Shown piece after piece: positions 18,032-26,042 of a stretch of 64,000 nt of DNA. Each line of letters starts with the position of its first letter. Position 1 is the first letter of the stretch. The translations under genes were made by a program, and so were the position numbers. Origin of the DNA: Dechloromonas sp. GTDB lineage: Bacteria; Pseudomonadota; Gammaproteobacteria; Burkholderiales; Rhodocyclaceae. The notes below the pieces were generated by a model. The model was given only the letters and a program-made list of their open reading frames with translations. It was not told the origin of the DNA and did no database searches. The stretch is taken from contig JAQUAX010000009.1 in NCBI GenBank assembly GCA_028687035.1, positions 93,885 to 157,884 on the forward strand, given 5' to 3'.

Positions 18032-19709
18032 GCGGCCGCTGCCGGCATCCCGGCAGCGCGGCGCGATCGGGCTGTTCGGCATCCTGACCCTGCTGACCGG
18101 GCTGCTGTTCACCGCGCTCGCCGTCGACGCCGGCCGGCTGTGGATGGAACGCCGGCAGCTTCAATCGATCGCCGATATGGCCGCACTCGAAGCCGCCGGA
18201 ACGATCGGCTGCGCTGCCAACCTGGCCGACGTGCAGGCAGCCGCACAAGCAGCCGCGCAACGCAATGGCTACGGCGACAATCTGACCCAGGCCCCCAACC
18301 GTGTCGAGATCGGCAAGCTGAAGACCGTCGGCGGCGAGCGGCAGTTCATCGCAGGCGCCGCCCCGGAGGCCGTCCATGTCGTTGCGACGGAATCGGTCCC
18401 GGCCAGCCTGCTGCTCGGCGGGCTGATCGGCAACCGGGTCCGCATCACGGCCGAGGCGACCGCCCGCGCCGAACCGGCCCAGGCCACCTTCGGTGCCGGC
18501 AGCTACCTGTTGCGCGTCTCCGCCACCGGCAAGGATGCCAACCTGCTCAATCTGCTGCTCGGCGGACTGCTCGGCAGCAGCCTCTCGCTCGACGTCGCCT
18601 CCTACCAGGGCCTCGCCAATGCCAACGTGACGCTGCTGCAACTCCTGCAGGTCAATGCCACCGTCGGTTCGGTCGAGGAGCTGCTCAACGCCAACCTGAC
18701 GATCCGCGAAGTCATCGACATGACGCGCGGCGCGGTGATTTTGCACGACAGCGGCCTGTCCACCGTGGTCGGTGCCCTCGATTCGCTGCTGCTGAACACC
18801 GTCAACGCCCTCGACCTGCGCCTCGGCGACGTGCTCAACGTCGCAACGCCGGTGACCGATGCAGCGGCCAATCTGGATCTCAACGTCCTCGACCTGATCA
18901 CGGCGACCCTGATGGTCGCCAACAAGAACCACGCGATCTCGCTGCCGCTCGGCATCAACATCCCCGGCCTGGTCAATCTCAGTGCCGACATCAACATCAT
19001 CCAGCCGCCGCAGATCGCCGTCGGCCCGGCCGGGCGCGATGCCGACGGCAACTGGTGCACCGAGGCGAAGACCGCACAGATCGATGTCGGCGTGACGAGC
19101 TTCATCAACGTGCTCGGGCTGGCCACCGTCGACCTCAAACTCGCGCTGGAAGTTGCCCAAGGCACCGCTCACCTGAAAACGCTGGTCACCCAAGCCGGCG
19201 CAGCGCAGGCGGTCATCGGCGCGACGCCCGGCATCGCCAGCGTGATGCTGACCAATCAGGCGGGTACCGGCCCGGCCTCGGTATCCCTCCTGTTCGACTT
19301 GATTCAACTGGCCCGGATAGGCATCAACCTGCCGATCCAGCCAGGCAATGCGACCGATCTCAATTACGACGTCAGCACGCCCATCGCCGGCAAGCTGCCG
19401 ATCACGCAAAGCGTCTCCAGTTCGCTGGGCGACAGCCTGGCAAATGCGCTCAAGTCCCCGGATGCCCTTGATGTCGAGTTGCTAGTTATTCCCGGCCTGG
19501 GAGAACTTCTCAAGATTCTCTCTTTGGGGCTCATCGACCTGGACGATATTCTCGACACGGTTCTGAACAGCGTGCTCAGTCCTCTGCTCGGTATGCTGGG
19601 CGAGGCCTTGCTCGACCCGCTGCTCAGGCTGCTCGGCATCCAGCTCGGTGGGCTGGACGTCACGCTGCACGACATCAAGTACCGCGGAGGCGCTCAACTG
19701 GTCATCTGA
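17946..19709 (+). CDS. TadG-like pilus assembly protein with Leu/Asn-rich repeat region
   Basis: The 587-aa protein has one membrane segment near residue 45-65 preceded by QRGAIGLFGILTLLTGLLFT. Downstream is VDAGRLWMERRQLQSIADMAALEAA, the Flp-assembly TadE/TadG-like N-terminal signature. The rest is extracytoplasmic and unusually rich in Leu, Asn, Asp, Val and Ala, with repeating motifs such as NLLLGGLLGSSLSLDV and LLLNTVNALDLRLGDVLNV. It is probably a beta-rich or fibre-like region. I chose the ATG at 17946 because AGGAG lies 7 nt upstream. A GTG at 17997 is an alternative with less overlap onto the DUF3613 gene. It converges on tadE. Confidence 0.78.
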   Translation: MNATRRASPTRFPNASRVNASIAVPGRAERPLPASRQRGAIGLFGILTLLTGLLFTALAVDAGRLWMERRQLQSIADMAALEAAGTIGCAANLADVQAAAQAAAQRNGYGDNLTQAPNRVEIGKLKTVGGERQFIAGAAPEAVHVVATESVPASLLLGGLIGNRVRITAEATARAEPAQATFGAGSYLLRVSATGKDANLLNLLLGGLLGSSLSLDVASYQGLANANVTLLQLLQVNATVGSVEELLNANLTIREVIDMTRGAVILHDSGLSTVVGALDSLLLNTVNALDLRLGDVLNVATPVTDAAANLDLNVLDLITATLMVANKNHAISLPLGINIPGLVNLSADINIIQPPQIAVGPAGRDADGNWCTEAKTAQIDVGVTSFINVLGLATVDLKLALEVAQGTAHLKTLVTQAGAAQAVIGATPGIASVMLTNQAGTGPASVSLLFDLIQLARIGINLPIQPGNATDLNYDVSTPIAGKLPITQSVSSSLGDSLANALKSPDALDVELLVIPGLGELLKILSLGLIDLDDILDTVLNSVLSPLLGMLGEALLDPLLRLLGIQLGGLDVTLHDIKYRGGAQLVI

Positions 19710-19720
19710 CCAGTCCGCCT

Positions 19721-20203
19721 CTACAACTGGACAGAGGCCTTGCCGACCAGATCGTTGGGGAGTCGGGGAACATCCCCGACCAGCGGCAGTTTCAGCGTCG
19801 GGATCAGTCCGTCGGTCGCGTAGCCCGGATACCGGACAGTTACCGTCATCAGCTTCTGGGCTCCCACCGTCGTCGGCTCGACGACGATGTTCTCGGCACT
19901 CAGGACCTTCTGCTTGGCCTTGTCCGGCAGCCACGACAACTCTCCCTGCACCCGGGTCCTGACCAGATTCTGGACATGGCTCTCATAGGCAGCCTCGGTC
20001 GCGAAAGCCAGGCGATCGACGGCGATCGCCGACCTGACACCCTCTTCGGCGGCCTGCGCCAGCCCCTGCATCAGCAGCATCGCCAACGAATAGGCGACGA
20101 TGGCGTAGAACAGCACGAAAAACAGCAGGAAAAGCAGCGCGAATTCGATTGCCGCAGCCCCTTGCTGGGTACGCTGCCAACGCAGGATGAGCGTTTTTTT
20201 CAT
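19721..20203 (-). CDS. tadE: TadE-like pseudopilin
   Basis: This minor pseudopilin of Tad systems is processed by TadV. The 160-aa product starts MKKTLILRWQRTQQ. The prepilin cleavage motif is G/AAAIEF, followed by the hydrophobic helix ALLFLLFFVLFYAIVAYSLA. The soluble part ends LPNDLVGKASVQL. The upstream in-frame extension overlaps tadV and lacks a signal, so the ATG at 20201-20203 is used. It overlaps the tadV stop by 4 nt. It is transcribed toward the TadG-like gene, leaving 11 nt between stops. Confidence 0.88.
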   Translation of the reverse strand: MKKTLILRWQRTQQGAAAIEFALLFLLFFVLFYAIVAYSLAMLLMQGLAQAAEEGVRSAIAVDRLAFATEAAYESHVQNLVRTRVQGELSWLPDKAKQKVLSAENIVVEPTTVGAQKLMTVTVRYPGYATDGLIPTLKLPLVGDVPRLPNDLVGKASVQL

Positions 20204-20691
20204 CGTGAATGAACGAGCGGCAATAACAGCAGGCTGCCGATCAGCCCGCCCCCCAGAGCGGCACCGAAAGGCAGGCACCGGGAGGAAGTGGAGCATGGGA
20301 CACGCCCCCCCAGCCGTCCGGGGAAATGCCAGTAGGCCAATGCCGGCAGCACGGCGAGCAGCGCGCCGATCACGAAAGTCTGCAGCACCAGCGCATGCCC
20401 CCCCATCGTGGCCACAGTCAGCAGCATCTTGACATCCCCGGCCCCGAGGCGATGCGTCAGGTAGCCCGGGAGAGTCAACAACAGCGCGAGTCCGAAGCCC
20501 CCCGCGACGGAAATCGGGCTACCGCCGAGAGGTGCCTGGCCGCCCCACGCGAGAGCGAACAGGCAAACCAGGGAGGCACCGAAAACCAGGTAATTCGGGA
20601 TGCGCCTTTCGGTCACGTCCGAATAGGCAACGAACATCGCCCATAGAACGGCCATGATCTCGTTCGCCGCCAGACCAGCGGCAACAGGCAT
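20200..20691 (-). CDS. tadV: Prepilin peptidase TadV/CpaA
   Basis: This type IV-like aspartic prepilin peptidase cleaves the Flp and TadE leaders. The 163-aa membrane protein shows the two catalytic Asp motifs, YSDVTERRIPN near the N terminus and RLGAGDVKMLL in the middle, with about five to six hydrophobic segments. It lacks the N-terminal methylase domain of large PilD enzymes, as is normal for TadV. The ATG at 20689-20691 has AGG 7 nt upstream. A TTG 15 nt further out lacks a ribosome-binding site and is not preferred. It lies between flp and tadE. Confidence 0.88.
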   Translation of the reverse strand: MPVAAGLAANEIMAVLWAMFVAYSDVTERRIPNYLVFGASLVCLFALAWGGQAPLGGSPISVAGGFGLALLLTLPGYLTHRLGAGDVKMLLTVATMGGHALVLQTFVIGALLAVLPALAYWHFPGRLGGRVPCSTSSRCLPFGAALGGGLIGSLLLLPLVHSR

Positions 20692-20721
20692 CTCAATACC
20701 TGACAACGGTAGCGAACACGA

Positions 20722-20898
20722 TCACTTGGCGGCCGGCGCCAATGCGTTCTGAATGCTCGTGAAGATGTTCTTGATTGCGGTGTTGATCGGTTCGACGAAG
20801 GCAATCAGCGCCACCGCCACCATCGCCGCAACGAGGGCATACTCGATCGCGCTGGCACCTTCTTCATCGCGCAGGAACTGGAGCAGCTTGGTCTTCAT
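20722..20898 (-). CDS. flp: Flp-type major pilin
   Basis: This is the structural subunit of the Flp/Tad pilus. The small gene encodes 58 aa, beginning MKTKLLQFLRDEEG. The Flp processing motif G/ASAIEY (G-X4-E-Y) is followed by the hydrophobic stretch ALVAAMVAVALIAF, and the C terminus ends NALAPAAK. AGGAG lies 8 nt upstream of the ATG, and a consensus TTGACA -35 lies about 45 nt upstream. As expected it is the first gene of the minus-strand unit flp-tadV-tadE. Confidence 0.93.
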   Translation of the reverse strand: MKTKLLQFLRDEEGASAIEYALVAAMVAVALIAFVEPINTAIKNIFTSIQNALAPAAK

Positions 20899-20920
20899 GG
20901 TTCATTCTCCTGAAATCACA

Positions 20921-20948
20921 AATATCTAAAACTTGCACATTTTGTCAA
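20921..20948 (-). promoter_or_regulatory. Promoter of flp-tadV-tadE
   Basis: On the minus strand a perfect TTGACA (20943-20948) is followed after 16 nt by GATATT (20921-20926), inside an AT-rich stretch 23-50 nt upstream of the flp ATG. This is a sigma-70 type prediction. Confidence 0.6.
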
Positions 20949-20995
20949 AACCGTGTCGACAAGTATAAACAGCCCGGCGAAACAAGGAAAGGAAA

Positions 20996-22102
20996 TCATG
21001 ACACCGGGGCAAACCCTTCGTCGGCCCAGACCACCCGGTTCCGGCCTTCGGCCTTGGCGCGGTACAAGGCCTCGTCGGCCTTGCGCAGCAGCGCCTCCGG
21101 ATGATCGTCGTGCCCGGGTATGCTGGTCGCGCCACCGAGACTGATCGTCACCACCCCGCCCGGGTTGTCGCTGTGCTCCATGCGAAGTGCCTCGACTGTG
21201 CGTCGCATGGCTTCCGCCAGCATCAAACCGTCATCGCGCGACATGTGGAAAAGCAGCGCGACGAATTCTTCGCCGCCGTAACGCGCCACCATGTCGCTGG
21301 AGCGTCGCATCGTACCGCCCAGCGCACGGGCAACCCGGGCCAGGCATTCGTCGCCGGCCTGATGTCCGTAGCGGTCGTTGTATTTCTTGAAAAAATCGAC
21401 GTCGACCATGATCAGCGAGATCGGCACCGCCATGCGCTGCGCCCGCCCCCACTCGCGCTCGATGCTGTTGTCGAACGAGCGCCGGTTCGGAATGCCGGTC
21501 AGCTTGTCGCGCACGGCTTCGACCTCGAGCGCCTGCTGGTTGGCATAGATCGCGCTGAGATCGATATTCGCCTTGCGCGCCTCGTCGGTCAGGCCGGCCC
21601 AGATGACCACCAGCACCATGACCATCATCCAGTGCTCGACGCCGAACACCACGACCAGGCCGATCAGGATGGGCAGGAACAGGCCGGCCATGAACGCCGC
21701 ATTGACCACCGGCATCGCCGCCATTCGGGGCAGCGATGCAGCGGCAACGGCAGTCAGCGTCAGCACCAGCAGCAGTTGCTGGTGGACGGACACGAAGGGC
21801 AGGAACGCCGCCGCCGATCCCCAGCCGAAGCCGGCCAGCGCCGCCAGAAACACGAGTTTCGAGACGTTGACCCCGGCCAGCGCGCGACGATCGGCAGCCA
21901 GCAGCGTGTTGCCGAAATAGCTGTGGTAGCCGGAAGTTCCCAGCATGAAGAAATACCAGGCGGCGACCGCGGCGACGCTGACTTCGGTCAACAGGAAGGC
22001 GGCCAGCGCGCTGGCGACCATGACGCCGTGTGCGAACAGCGAAAGCGAGCGCCGATAGACGTGGGTTACCTTGTCGGCGAACAACTGGTGCGGATCTGCC
22101 AA
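20996..22102 (-). CDS. Membrane diguanylate cyclase (GGDEF)
   Basis: It makes c-di-GMP from GTP. The 368-aa product has five to six hydrophobic segments in residues 20-172 (MASE-like membrane sensor). A short linker (ANQQALEVEAVRDKLTGIPN) leads to a full GGDEF domain. The active site is GGEEF (residues 276-280), with the metal Asp in MVDVDFFKKYND. An intact RxxD inhibitory site (RSSD, 267-270) lies five residues before it, so product inhibition is likely. The TTG start at 22100-22102 is my best choice; an ATG nearby is out of frame. It follows the flp promoter region on the same strand, so c-di-GMP control of pili is possible but not shown. Confidence 0.9.
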   Translation of the reverse strand: MADPHQLFADKVTHVYRRSLSLFAHGVMVASALAAFLLTEVSVAAVAAWYFFMLGTSGYHSYFGNTLLAADRRALAGVNVSKLVFLAALAGFGWGSAAAFLPFVSVHQQLLLVLTLTAVAAASLPRMAAMPVVNAAFMAGLFLPILIGLVVVFGVEHWMMVMVLVVIWAGLTDEARKANIDLSAIYANQQALEVEAVRDKLTGIPNRRSFDNSIEREWGRAQRMAVPISLIMVDVDFFKKYNDRYGHQAGDECLARVARALGGTMRRSSDMVARYGGEEFVALLFHMSRDDGLMLAEAMRRTVEALRMEHSDNPGGVVTISLGGATSIPGHDDHPEALLRKADEALYRAKAEGRNRVVWADEGFAPVS

Positions 22103-22298
22103 GTAAGCATCTCGGGTAGAAATTCAACGTGCTAAGGATACCACCGCCATGGAGCGTTACGCGCAAGCCTTTGCCCCGATCACACCTTCCCAGTCCGGCG
22201 AATTTTCGCTAGGATGCTGCGGAAATTACGGCGGCCGGAACACGGACATGACGCAACCCCGGCCGGTTCATTGCGTCATCCCAATTCACGAGGCACAC

Positions 22299-22625
22299 AT
22301 GAGCGAGCATATCCACTACGTCACCGACGACACTTTCGAATCCGACGTGCTGCAGGCGCAGCAGCCGGTTCTCGTCGACTACTGGGCCGAGTGGTGCGGC
22401 CCGTGCAAGATGATCGCTCCCATCCTCGACGAAATCGCCGCCGAGTACGCCGGCAAGCTGAAGGTCGCCAAGGTCAATATCGACGACAACCAGGCGACCC
22501 CGGCCAAGTACGGCATCCGCGGCATCCCGACGCTGATGATCTTCAAGAACGGCAATGTCGAAGCGACCAAGGTCGGCGCACTGTCCAAGTCGCAGCTCGC
22601 CGCCTTCATTGACAGCAACCTGTAA
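22299..22625 (+). CDS. trxA: Thioredoxin
   Basis: This is a cytosolic disulfide reductase of 108 aa. It has the active-site motif [14 protein letters not shown], the cis-Pro loop [14 protein letters not shown] and the usual C terminus LAAFIDSNL. The ATG at 22299 gives the normal family length; the longer frame upstream has no thioredoxin homology. It is divergent from the diguanylate cyclase gene and precedes rho, the classic trxA-rho order of proteobacteria. Confidence 0.97.
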   Translation: MSEHIHYVTDDTFESDVLQAQQPVLVDYWAEWCGPCKMIAPILDEIAAEYAGKLKVAKVNIDDNQATPAKYGIRGIPTLMIFKNGNVEATKVGALSKSQLAAFIDSNL

Positions 22626-22641
22626 TCTGCTTACCCTCCAG

Positions 22642-22670
22642 GCCTGAGGGTGCGTCCTGCACCTTCAGGC
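22642..22670 (+). other. Stem-loop in the trxA-rho intergenic leader
   Basis: GCCTGAGGGTGC and GCACCTTCAGGC pair over 12 bp with one G-U, around a 5-nt loop. No T tract follows. It may end trxA mRNA or form part of the rho leader, where autoregulated termination is known in other bacteria. Confidence 0.45.
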
Positions 22671-22781
22671 GACGCCGGCGACATCGCGCCGGGCGTCATC
22701 ATCCATTCCCAAGCCCCCCTGCTCCTGCGCCCCGATTCCGGGCTGACGCCCGTATTGCGTTTCCGGCGCCACACCATCCCA

Positions 22782-24041
22782 ATGCAACTCTCAGAACTCA
22801 AGACCTTACACGTCAGCAAGCTGCTCGACATGGCGACCGAACTCGGCATCGAGAACGCCAACCGCATGCGCAAGCAGGAACTGATCTACGCGATTCTCAA
22901 GGCGATGGCCAAGAATGGCGAGACCATCCACGGCGACGGCACGCTCGAAGTGCTGCCCGACGGTTTCGGCTTCCTCCGCTCGGCCGACACCTCCTACCTC
23001 GCCAACCCCGACGACATCTACGTTTCGCCATCGCAGGTCCGCCGTTTCAACCTGCGCACCGGCGACACCGTCGAGGGCGAAATCCGCACGCCGAAGGATG
23101 GGGAGCGCTACGTCGCACTGACCAAGCTCGACCGCATCAACGGTTTCCCGCCGGAAGCCAACAAGAACAAGATCATGTTCGAGAACCTGACGCCGCTGCA
23201 CCCGACGCGTCACCTCAAGCTCGAACGCGAAATCAAGTCCGAGGAAAACATCACAAGCCGCGTCATCGACATGATCGCGCCGATCGGCTGCGGCCAGCGC
23301 GGCCTGCTGGTCGCCCCGCCGAAGACCGGCAAGACGGTGATGCTGCAGAACATCGCGCATGCGATCACCGCCAATCACCCGGAAGTCGTGCTGATCGTGC
23401 TGCTGATCGACGAGCGCCCGGAAGAAGTCACCGAAATGACCCGCACCGTCAAGGGCGAGGTCGTTGCCTCGACCTTCGACGAGCCGGCCACCCGCCACGT
23501 CGCGGTCGCCGAGATGGTCATCGAGAAGGCCAAGCGCCTGGTCGAGCACAAGAAGGATGTCGTCATCCTGCTCGACTCGATCACCCGCCTCGCCCGCGCC
23601 TACAACACCGTGCAGCCGGCCTCCGGCAAGGTGCTGACCGGCGGCGTCGACGCCAACGCGCTGCAGAAGCCGAAGCGCTTCTTCGGTGCCGCGCGCAATA
23701 TCGAGGAAGGCGGCTCGCTGACCATTCTCGCCACCGCGCTGATCGATACCGGCTCGCGGATGGACGAAGTCATCTACGAAGAATTCAAGGGCACCGGCAA
23801 CTCGGAAATCCACCTCGACCGCCGCATGGCCGAGAAGCGGATGTACCCGGCGGTCAACGTCAACCGCTCGGGCACCCGCCGCGAAGAACTGCTGCTGAAG
23901 CCGGACGTGCTGCAGAAGATGTGGGTGCTCAGGAAGCTCTGCTACCCGATGGACGACCTCGAAGCGATGGAATTCCTGCTCGACAAGGTCAAGTCGACGA
24001 AGGGCAATGCCGAATTCTTCGACGCAATGCGCCGCGGTTAA
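22782..24041 (+). CDS. rho: Transcription termination factor Rho
   Basis: This hexameric RNA-dependent ATPase terminates transcription. The 419-aa product has the common Rho length. It starts [20 protein letters not shown] (N-terminal helix bundle). The RNA-binding cold-shock-like domain includes [19 protein letters not shown] and [16 protein letters not shown]. The P-loop is [15 protein letters not shown]. Walker B is [17 protein letters not shown], and the Q/R loops include [19 protein letters not shown]. The longer frame from 22650 is rejected because the ATG at 22782 matches family length exactly. Confidence 0.98.
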   Translation: MQLSELKTLHVSKLLDMATELGIENANRMRKQELIYAILKAMAKNGETIHGDGTLEVLPDGFGFLRSADTSYLANPDDIYVSPSQVRRFNLRTGDTVEGEIRTPKDGERYVALTKLDRINGFPPEANKNKIMFENLTPLHPTRHLKLEREIKSEENITSRVIDMIAPIGCGQRGLLVAPPKTGKTVMLQNIAHAITANHPEVVLIVLLIDERPEEVTEMTRTVKGEVVASTFDEPATRHVAVAEMVIEKAKRLVEHKKDVVILLDSITRLARAYNTVQPASGKVLTGGVDANALQKPKRFFGAARNIEEGGSLTILATALIDTGSRMDEVIYEEFKGTGNSEIHLDRRMAEKRMYPAVNVNRSGTRREELLLKPDVLQKMWVLRKLCYPMDDLEAMEFLLDKVKSTKGNAEFFDAMRRG

Positions 24042-24049
24042 CCCCTTGC

Positions 24050-24083
24050 AAGCGCGTGATTATTCGACGATAATCACGCGCTT
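24050..24083 (+). terminator. Perfect 14-bp hairpin after rho
   Basis: AAGCGCGTGATTAT and ATAATCACGCGCTT form an uninterrupted 14-bp stem around TCGACG, 9 nt after the rho stop and 45 nt before rpmE. No U tract follows, so it may be a Rho-type or structure-assisted end, or an rpmE leader structure. Confidence 0.55.
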
Positions 24084-24128
24084 CCCAGATCGGCCACATC
24101 CGCCGGTCGCTTGTTTAAAGGACGAAAG

Positions 24129-24353
24129 ATGAAAGCCGATATCCACCCGAACTACAAAGAAATCCAGGTGAACTGCTCCTGTGGCAACACCTTCACGACC
24201 CGCTCGACGATGAGCAAGGACGCCTTCCACGTTGAAGTCTGCGCTGCCTGCCACCCGTTCTACACCGGCAAGCAGAAGATCGTCGACACCGCCGGTCGCG
24301 TCGAGAAGTTCAACCAGAAGTTCGGCGCGATGCGCGGCAAGGCTGCTGCCTGA
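24129..24353 (+). CDS. rpmE: 50S ribosomal protein L31 (zinc-binding form)
   Basis: The 74-aa ribosomal protein starts [20 protein letters not shown] at the ATG at 24129, preceded by AAAGGA. It contains the CSC and CAAC cysteine pairs of the zinc-containing (C+) type, with [17 protein letters not shown]. The C terminus ends [11 protein letters not shown]. It follows rho, as in many proteobacteria. A strong intrinsic terminator lies 20 nt downstream. Confidence 0.96.
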   Translation: MKADIHPNYKEIQVNCSCGNTFTTRSTMSKDAFHVEVCAACHPFYTGKQKIVDTAGRVEKFNQKFGAMRGKAAA

Positions 24354-24372
24354 TTTCTCCGAATTGCGTTAT

Positions 24373-24399
24373 AAAAGGCAGCCCACCGGCTGCCTTTTT
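24373..24399 (+). terminator. Rho-independent terminator of rpmE
   Basis: AAAAGGCAGCC and GGCTGCC form the stem around CACC, followed by TTTTT. Confidence 0.9.
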
Positions 24400-24413
24400 C
24401 ATTTGTGCCCCGC

Positions 24414-26042
24414 ATGCCTGAATTCCTCGCGCTGATCCGACGCGGCATCCGTCTGCCGCCGAGCGGCTGGACGCTCGCCGCGATGCTGGCCTTCTACGTG
24501 CTGGCCGGCCTGTTCGGTCGCGACCCGTGGAAAGGCGAGGATGCGATCCATATCGGTACCGCGTGGCACATGCTGCAGCACGGCCAGTGGCTGGCCCCGG
24601 AACTGGCCGGGCGCGCCTTCCACGAGCCGCCGCTCTATTACTGGAGCGGGGCGCTGGGCGGGCTGCTCTTCGGCTGGCTGCTGCCGGCCCACGAAGCGAT
24701 CCGGCTGGCCAGCGGTCTGTGGATCACGCTGACGCTGCTCGGCCTGTACTACGCGGGCCGGGAACTCTACGGCCCGGACAGCGCCGCCGCCAGCCCGCTG
24801 CTGCTGGCCGGCAGCCTCGGACTGCTCGTCCATGCCCACGACGCGCAGCCGATGCTGATCGCGCTCGCCGCCTACGCCGCCGCCCTCGGCGCGCTCTCCG
24901 CACTCGGACGCAAGCCGCGCCTGGCGGCTCCGCTGTACGGCGCGGCGCTGGCCGGCTGCCTGCTCGGCACCGGCATTGCGCCGACCCTGCCGCTGCTGCT
25001 CATCGCTCCGGCCGCGCTGTGGCTCGCCGAAGACCGTCGCCAGGCAGGCCGGACGCTGGTCCTGGGCCTCGGCCTGGCCATGCTGCTCGCGCTGCCCTGG
25101 CCGCTGCTGCTGCTCGCCGTCGAACCGGCGCGCTTCCACGCCTGGCTGGCCACCGAACTGGCACCGTTCGCCACACCGTTCTCGCTGAGCGGGCTCGGCC
25201 GCTTCAGTGCGATGCTGCCGTGGTTCGCCTTCCCGGCGATGCCGCTGGCAGCCTGGACCCTATGGACCCGGCGCCGGGAAATCGGCCGCCCGGCCATCCT
25301 GCTGCCGCTCGCCTTCCTGCTCCTGACCCTGCTGCTGCTGGCATGGACCTATCGCCCGCGCGAGATTCCGGCGCTGCTGCTGCTGCCGCCGCTCGCGCTG
25401 CTGGCCACTCCCGGCGCCCTCGCGCTGCGGCGCGGCGCCGCGAATGCCTTCGACTGGTTCGCGATGAGCACCTTCAGCCTGTTCACAGCGGTCGTCTGGG
25501 TCTGCTGGTCGGCGATGGCGCTGGGCTGGCCGGAACGCCTGGCCAGGCGCATCGTCACGCTGCGCCCCGGTTTCGTCGGCCACTTCGACCTGCTTGCGCT
25601 GTTCGTCGGGCTGCTGGTCACCGCCTGGTGGGCCTGGCTGATCCTGACCGCGCCGCGCTCGCCGTATCGCAGCCTGACGCACTGGACGCTGGGCTTCACG
25701 ATGCTGTGGCTGCTGGCGACGACGCTGGTGACGCCGTGGTTCGATTACGGCAACAGTTACCGGCCGGTCGCCGAGGCGATCGCCCGGGCCCTGCCCGAGA
25801 ACCGCAGCTGCGTCGCCGAACGCGGACTGTCGGACACCCAGCGCGCGTCGCTGGCCTATTTCGCGAATATCGAGCCGCTGGCCGAGAACACGCCCGCCGG
25901 CAAGGTGTGCGACTGGCTGATCACGGTCGGCGACGGCCGGCGCCAGGCCCATTCGCAGCCCCCGGGCAGCGAATGGCAGAAGGTCTGGGAAGGCAGCCGG
26001 CCGGGTATCCGGCGCGACAAATTCCGCCTGTTCAGGCGTTGA
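24414..26042 (+). CDS. ArnT/PMT-family membrane glycosyltransferase
   Basis: This integral membrane protein of 542 aa, with about eleven to twelve hydrophobic segments, resembles GT-83 (ArnT-like) lipid-linked sugar transferases. The first loop carries GRDPWKGEDAIHIGTAW and FHEPPLYYWSGALGG, the catalytic acidic residue and E-P-P-L-Y-Y-W signature of this family. The C-terminal soluble part (from about residue 450) is short. The donor is probably a polyprenyl-phosphate sugar and the acceptor is unknown; lipid A modification by aminoarabinose is one option but is not supported by neighbours. I chose the ATG at 24414; a GTG at 24405 is in frame. It starts only 15 nt after the rpmE terminator T tract. 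Confidence 0.82.
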   Translation: MPEFLALIRRGIRLPPSGWTLAAMLAFYVLAGLFGRDPWKGEDAIHIGTAWHMLQHGQWLAPELAGRAFHEPPLYYWSGALGGLLFGWLLPAHEAIRLASGLWITLTLLGLYYAGRELYGPDSAAASPLLLAGSLGLLVHAHDAQPMLIALAAYAAALGALSALGRKPRLAAPLYGAALAGCLLGTGIAPTLPLLLIAPAALWLAEDRRQAGRTLVLGLGLAMLLALPWPLLLLAVEPARFHAWLATELAPFATPFSLSGLGRFSAMLPWFAFPAMPLAAWTLWTRRREIGRPAILLPLAFLLLTLLLLAWTYRPREIPALLLLPPLALLATPGALALRRGAANAFDWFAMSTFSLFTAVVWVCWSAMALGWPERLARRIVTLRPGFVGHFDLLALFVGLLVTAWWAWLILTAPRSPYRSLTHWTLGFTMLWLLATTLVTPWFDYGNSYRPVAEAIARALPENRSCVAERGLSDTQRASLAYFANIEPLAENTPAGKVCDWLITVGDGRRQAHSQPPGSEWQKVWEGSRPGIRRDKFRLFRR

